6,724 bases of DNA, taken from positions 1 to 6,724 of the forward strand of contig DATHTJ010000071.1 in the NCBI GenBank assembly GCA_035463315.1. The letters are read 5' to 3'. Within the stretch, counting starts at the first letter, position 1. Every line of letters starts with the position of its first letter. Below the pieces are notes generated by a model. It searched no databases. It had not been told where the DNA came from and worked only from the letters and a program-made list of their open reading frames with translations. This DNA is from GCA-003244245 sp035463315. Its GTDB lineage: Bacteria > Actinomycetota > Actinomycetes > Mycobacteriales > Pseudonocardiaceae. Shown here piece by piece: positions 5,945 through 6,724 of the stretch. The translations under genes were made by a program, and so were the position numbers.

Positions 5945-6586
5945 TCACTGTCTGGACAGGGTGAGACAGGCGATCCGGGCACCCGCCTGGCCTGCCTGGC
6001 CCGGGGCCGTTGCAGTGGCCATCGCCTCGTGCACCACGATCGATCCGGGTGGCCGGTCGGTGAAGGTGAAGGGCACGATGGTGCGGGAGGTGCCTGAGCC
6101 GGCCGCGTTGGTGCGCACGTCTAGCCAGATCTCGTTGCGCGGGTTGGCGTATTCGGGATTGGTGGATGGCGCTTGGGGCGTCGCGGCGGGATCGATGCGA
6201 TTTTGGTAGTGCGGCCCGGCGTCCTGGCCGGTGGCGCCACAGGCATTGGTGTGTGCGTGCACGGCATAGCCCCGGTTGGGCAGCAGCCCGGCGACCACGA
6301 ACGTCGCCACGGTGTGGGAGTAGCCGTAGCCCGACGGCATCAGGGCCGTCAGGATCGCTGCGTTGACCGGCGCCAGGGCGGGGTTGTAGGTGACGGCCTC
6401 GGCGGTTGAGTTCGGCGCGGTGAGAGTGCCGCTGCCGGCCAGGACCGGCGGATTCGGTCTTCCGTGCCCGGGGGGTGTCGCCGCAAGCGTCTTGGGCCCT
6501 TGGTGGGCGCAGGCCATCGGGGTGAGGGCCATGACGGTTCCGATGATGGCGAGGGTGAGCCGGCGGCATATTCGACGGCCCGTCAC
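5945..6586 (-). CDS. sodC: Secreted Cu/Zn superoxide dismutase-like lipoprotein
   Basis: This 213-residue protein counts from GTG at 6586. The N-terminus has RRICRR, a hydrophobic stretch (LTLAIIGTVMALTPMA) and Cys 26, a plausible though non-ideal lipobox (PMAC), so export and lipid anchoring are expected. The SOD-fold landmarks follow: GYAVHAHTNAC gives two copper histidines (110, 112) and disulfide Cys 116; DAGPHYQN gives the bridging histidine (126); NEIWLD carries an Asp (156); SIVVHE gives the fourth copper histidine (186); and Cys 207 pairs with 116. The two further histidines of the canonical zinc loop are not seen between 126 and 156, so the zinc site looks incomplete. Mycobacterium tuberculosis SodC is a known copper-only active enzyme. 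The role would be removing superoxide outside the membrane. The frame also extends to ATG 6655, but that would put a CRP-type site and AT-rich promoter DNA inside the gene, so GTG is preferred although its ribosome site is weak. Confidence 0.82.
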   Translation of the reverse strand: MTGRRICRRLTLAIIGTVMALTPMACAHQGPKTLAATPPGHGRPNPPVLAGSGTLTAPNSTAEAVTYNPALAPVNAAILTALMPSGYGYSHTVATFVVAGLLPNRGYAVHAHTNACGATGQDAGPHYQNRIDPAATPQAPSTNPEYANPRNEIWLDVRTNAAGSGTSRTIVPFTFTDRPPGSIVVHEAMATATAPGQAGQAGARIACLTLSRQ

Positions 6587-6621
6587 CGGCTGCTTACAGA
6601 ATTCGACTCTCGAGGACGCTA

Positions 6622-6637
6622 TGTGATATTTTTCACG
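6622..6637. promoter_or_regulatory. CRP/FNR-type operator upstream of sodC
   Basis: TGTGA-N6-TCACG differs at one base from the CRP/GlxR consensus TGTGA-N6-TCACA, with an AT-only centre. It lies 35 bases upstream of the preferred sodC start, in the only AT-rich patch of the region. A cAMP-responsive regulator of the GlxR or mycobacterial CRP kind is the likely binder. Whether it activates or represses cannot be told. Confidence 0.45.
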
Positions 6638-6642
6638 CGAAG

Positions 6643-6648
6643 ATAGTA
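6643..6648 (-). promoter_or_regulatory. Possible -10 box of sodC
   Basis: TACTAT on the minus strand fits TANNNT and would start transcription about 50 bases before the preferred GTG, close to or within the CRP-type site, a position typical of repression. No clear -35 hexamer is seen, so this is tentative. Confidence 0.25.
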
Positions 6649-6724
6649 GCCCCATGCATGTATGATGCGCTGCTGATCTTCACTTGGCGAGACGATCTAT
6701 ACCTTTGCCGTCAGGGGCGGTTTC

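Noticed and set aside
4734..6209. Plus-strand open frame of 491 codons opposite the 410-residue gene and the sodC-like gene
   Set aside because: It is antisense across two well-supported minus-strand genes and the gap between them, with low-complexity Arg/Gly/Val-rich composition and no domain. Long antisense frames are common in GC-rich DNA.
5838..6569. Alternative 243-codon minus-strand frame overlapping the sodC-like gene
   Set aside because: It is Arg/His/Pro-rich, lacks a signal peptide and known motifs, and the overlapping frame carries the SOD histidines and cysteines.
6680..6724. Minus-strand frame at the right edge ending ETAPDGKGIDRLAK then TGA, possibly the end of an upstream gene
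   Set aside because: Only 14 codons are visible, which is too little to separate from a chance open frame. Sequence beyond the window would decide.

Overview
The window is GC-rich DNA with strong G/C preference at third codon positions, GTG and TTG start options and ATGA/TGATG gene overlaps. This suggests a high-GC actinobacterium, possibly of the Pseudonocardiales type; the genus is a guess. It looks like a mosaic of at least four blocks joined at visible discontinuities, not one coherent locus.

Left block, plus strand (about 147-3430). The C-terminal part of a WD40 beta-propeller protein overlaps by one base a complete 902-residue KAP-family P-loop NTPase. The NTPase has a helical N-terminal region that resembles a double Clp-N repeat, a Walker A motif, two membrane segments set between long coiled coils, Walker B and a C-terminal helical region. 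It overlaps by ATGA a third cistron with a perfect Shine-Dalgarno that appears cut short after roughly 29 codons. The arrangement (sensor-like propeller, membrane-anchored NTPase, small third gene) resembles conflict or defence modules, and KAP proteins include the phage-exclusion protein PifA. Function here is inferred. The propeller gene has lost its 5' part at about position 146, and the third gene its 3' part at about 3430.

Middle block, minus strand (about 4590 down to 3414). A tightly packed run holds an orphan C-terminal coding fragment, a 38-residue microgene with a perfect Shine-Dalgarno, a four-helix membrane protein and a small membrane/coiled-coil protein, the last three overlapping one another. 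The packing and protein types resemble the end of a phage structural operon, so this may be a prophage remnant. Two perfect inverted repeats (30-bp palindrome at 4415-4444; 13-bp arms at 4484-4511) lie in its first part.

Right block, minus strand (5795-4563 and 6586-5945). A conserved actinobacterial protein of unknown function has a 3' end that appears to run into the middle block. Beyond it lies a secreted Cu/Zn-superoxide-dismutase-like lipoprotein with a CRP-type TGTGA-N6-TCACG site upstream.

No tRNA, rRNA, CRISPR array, transposase or integrase gene was seen.
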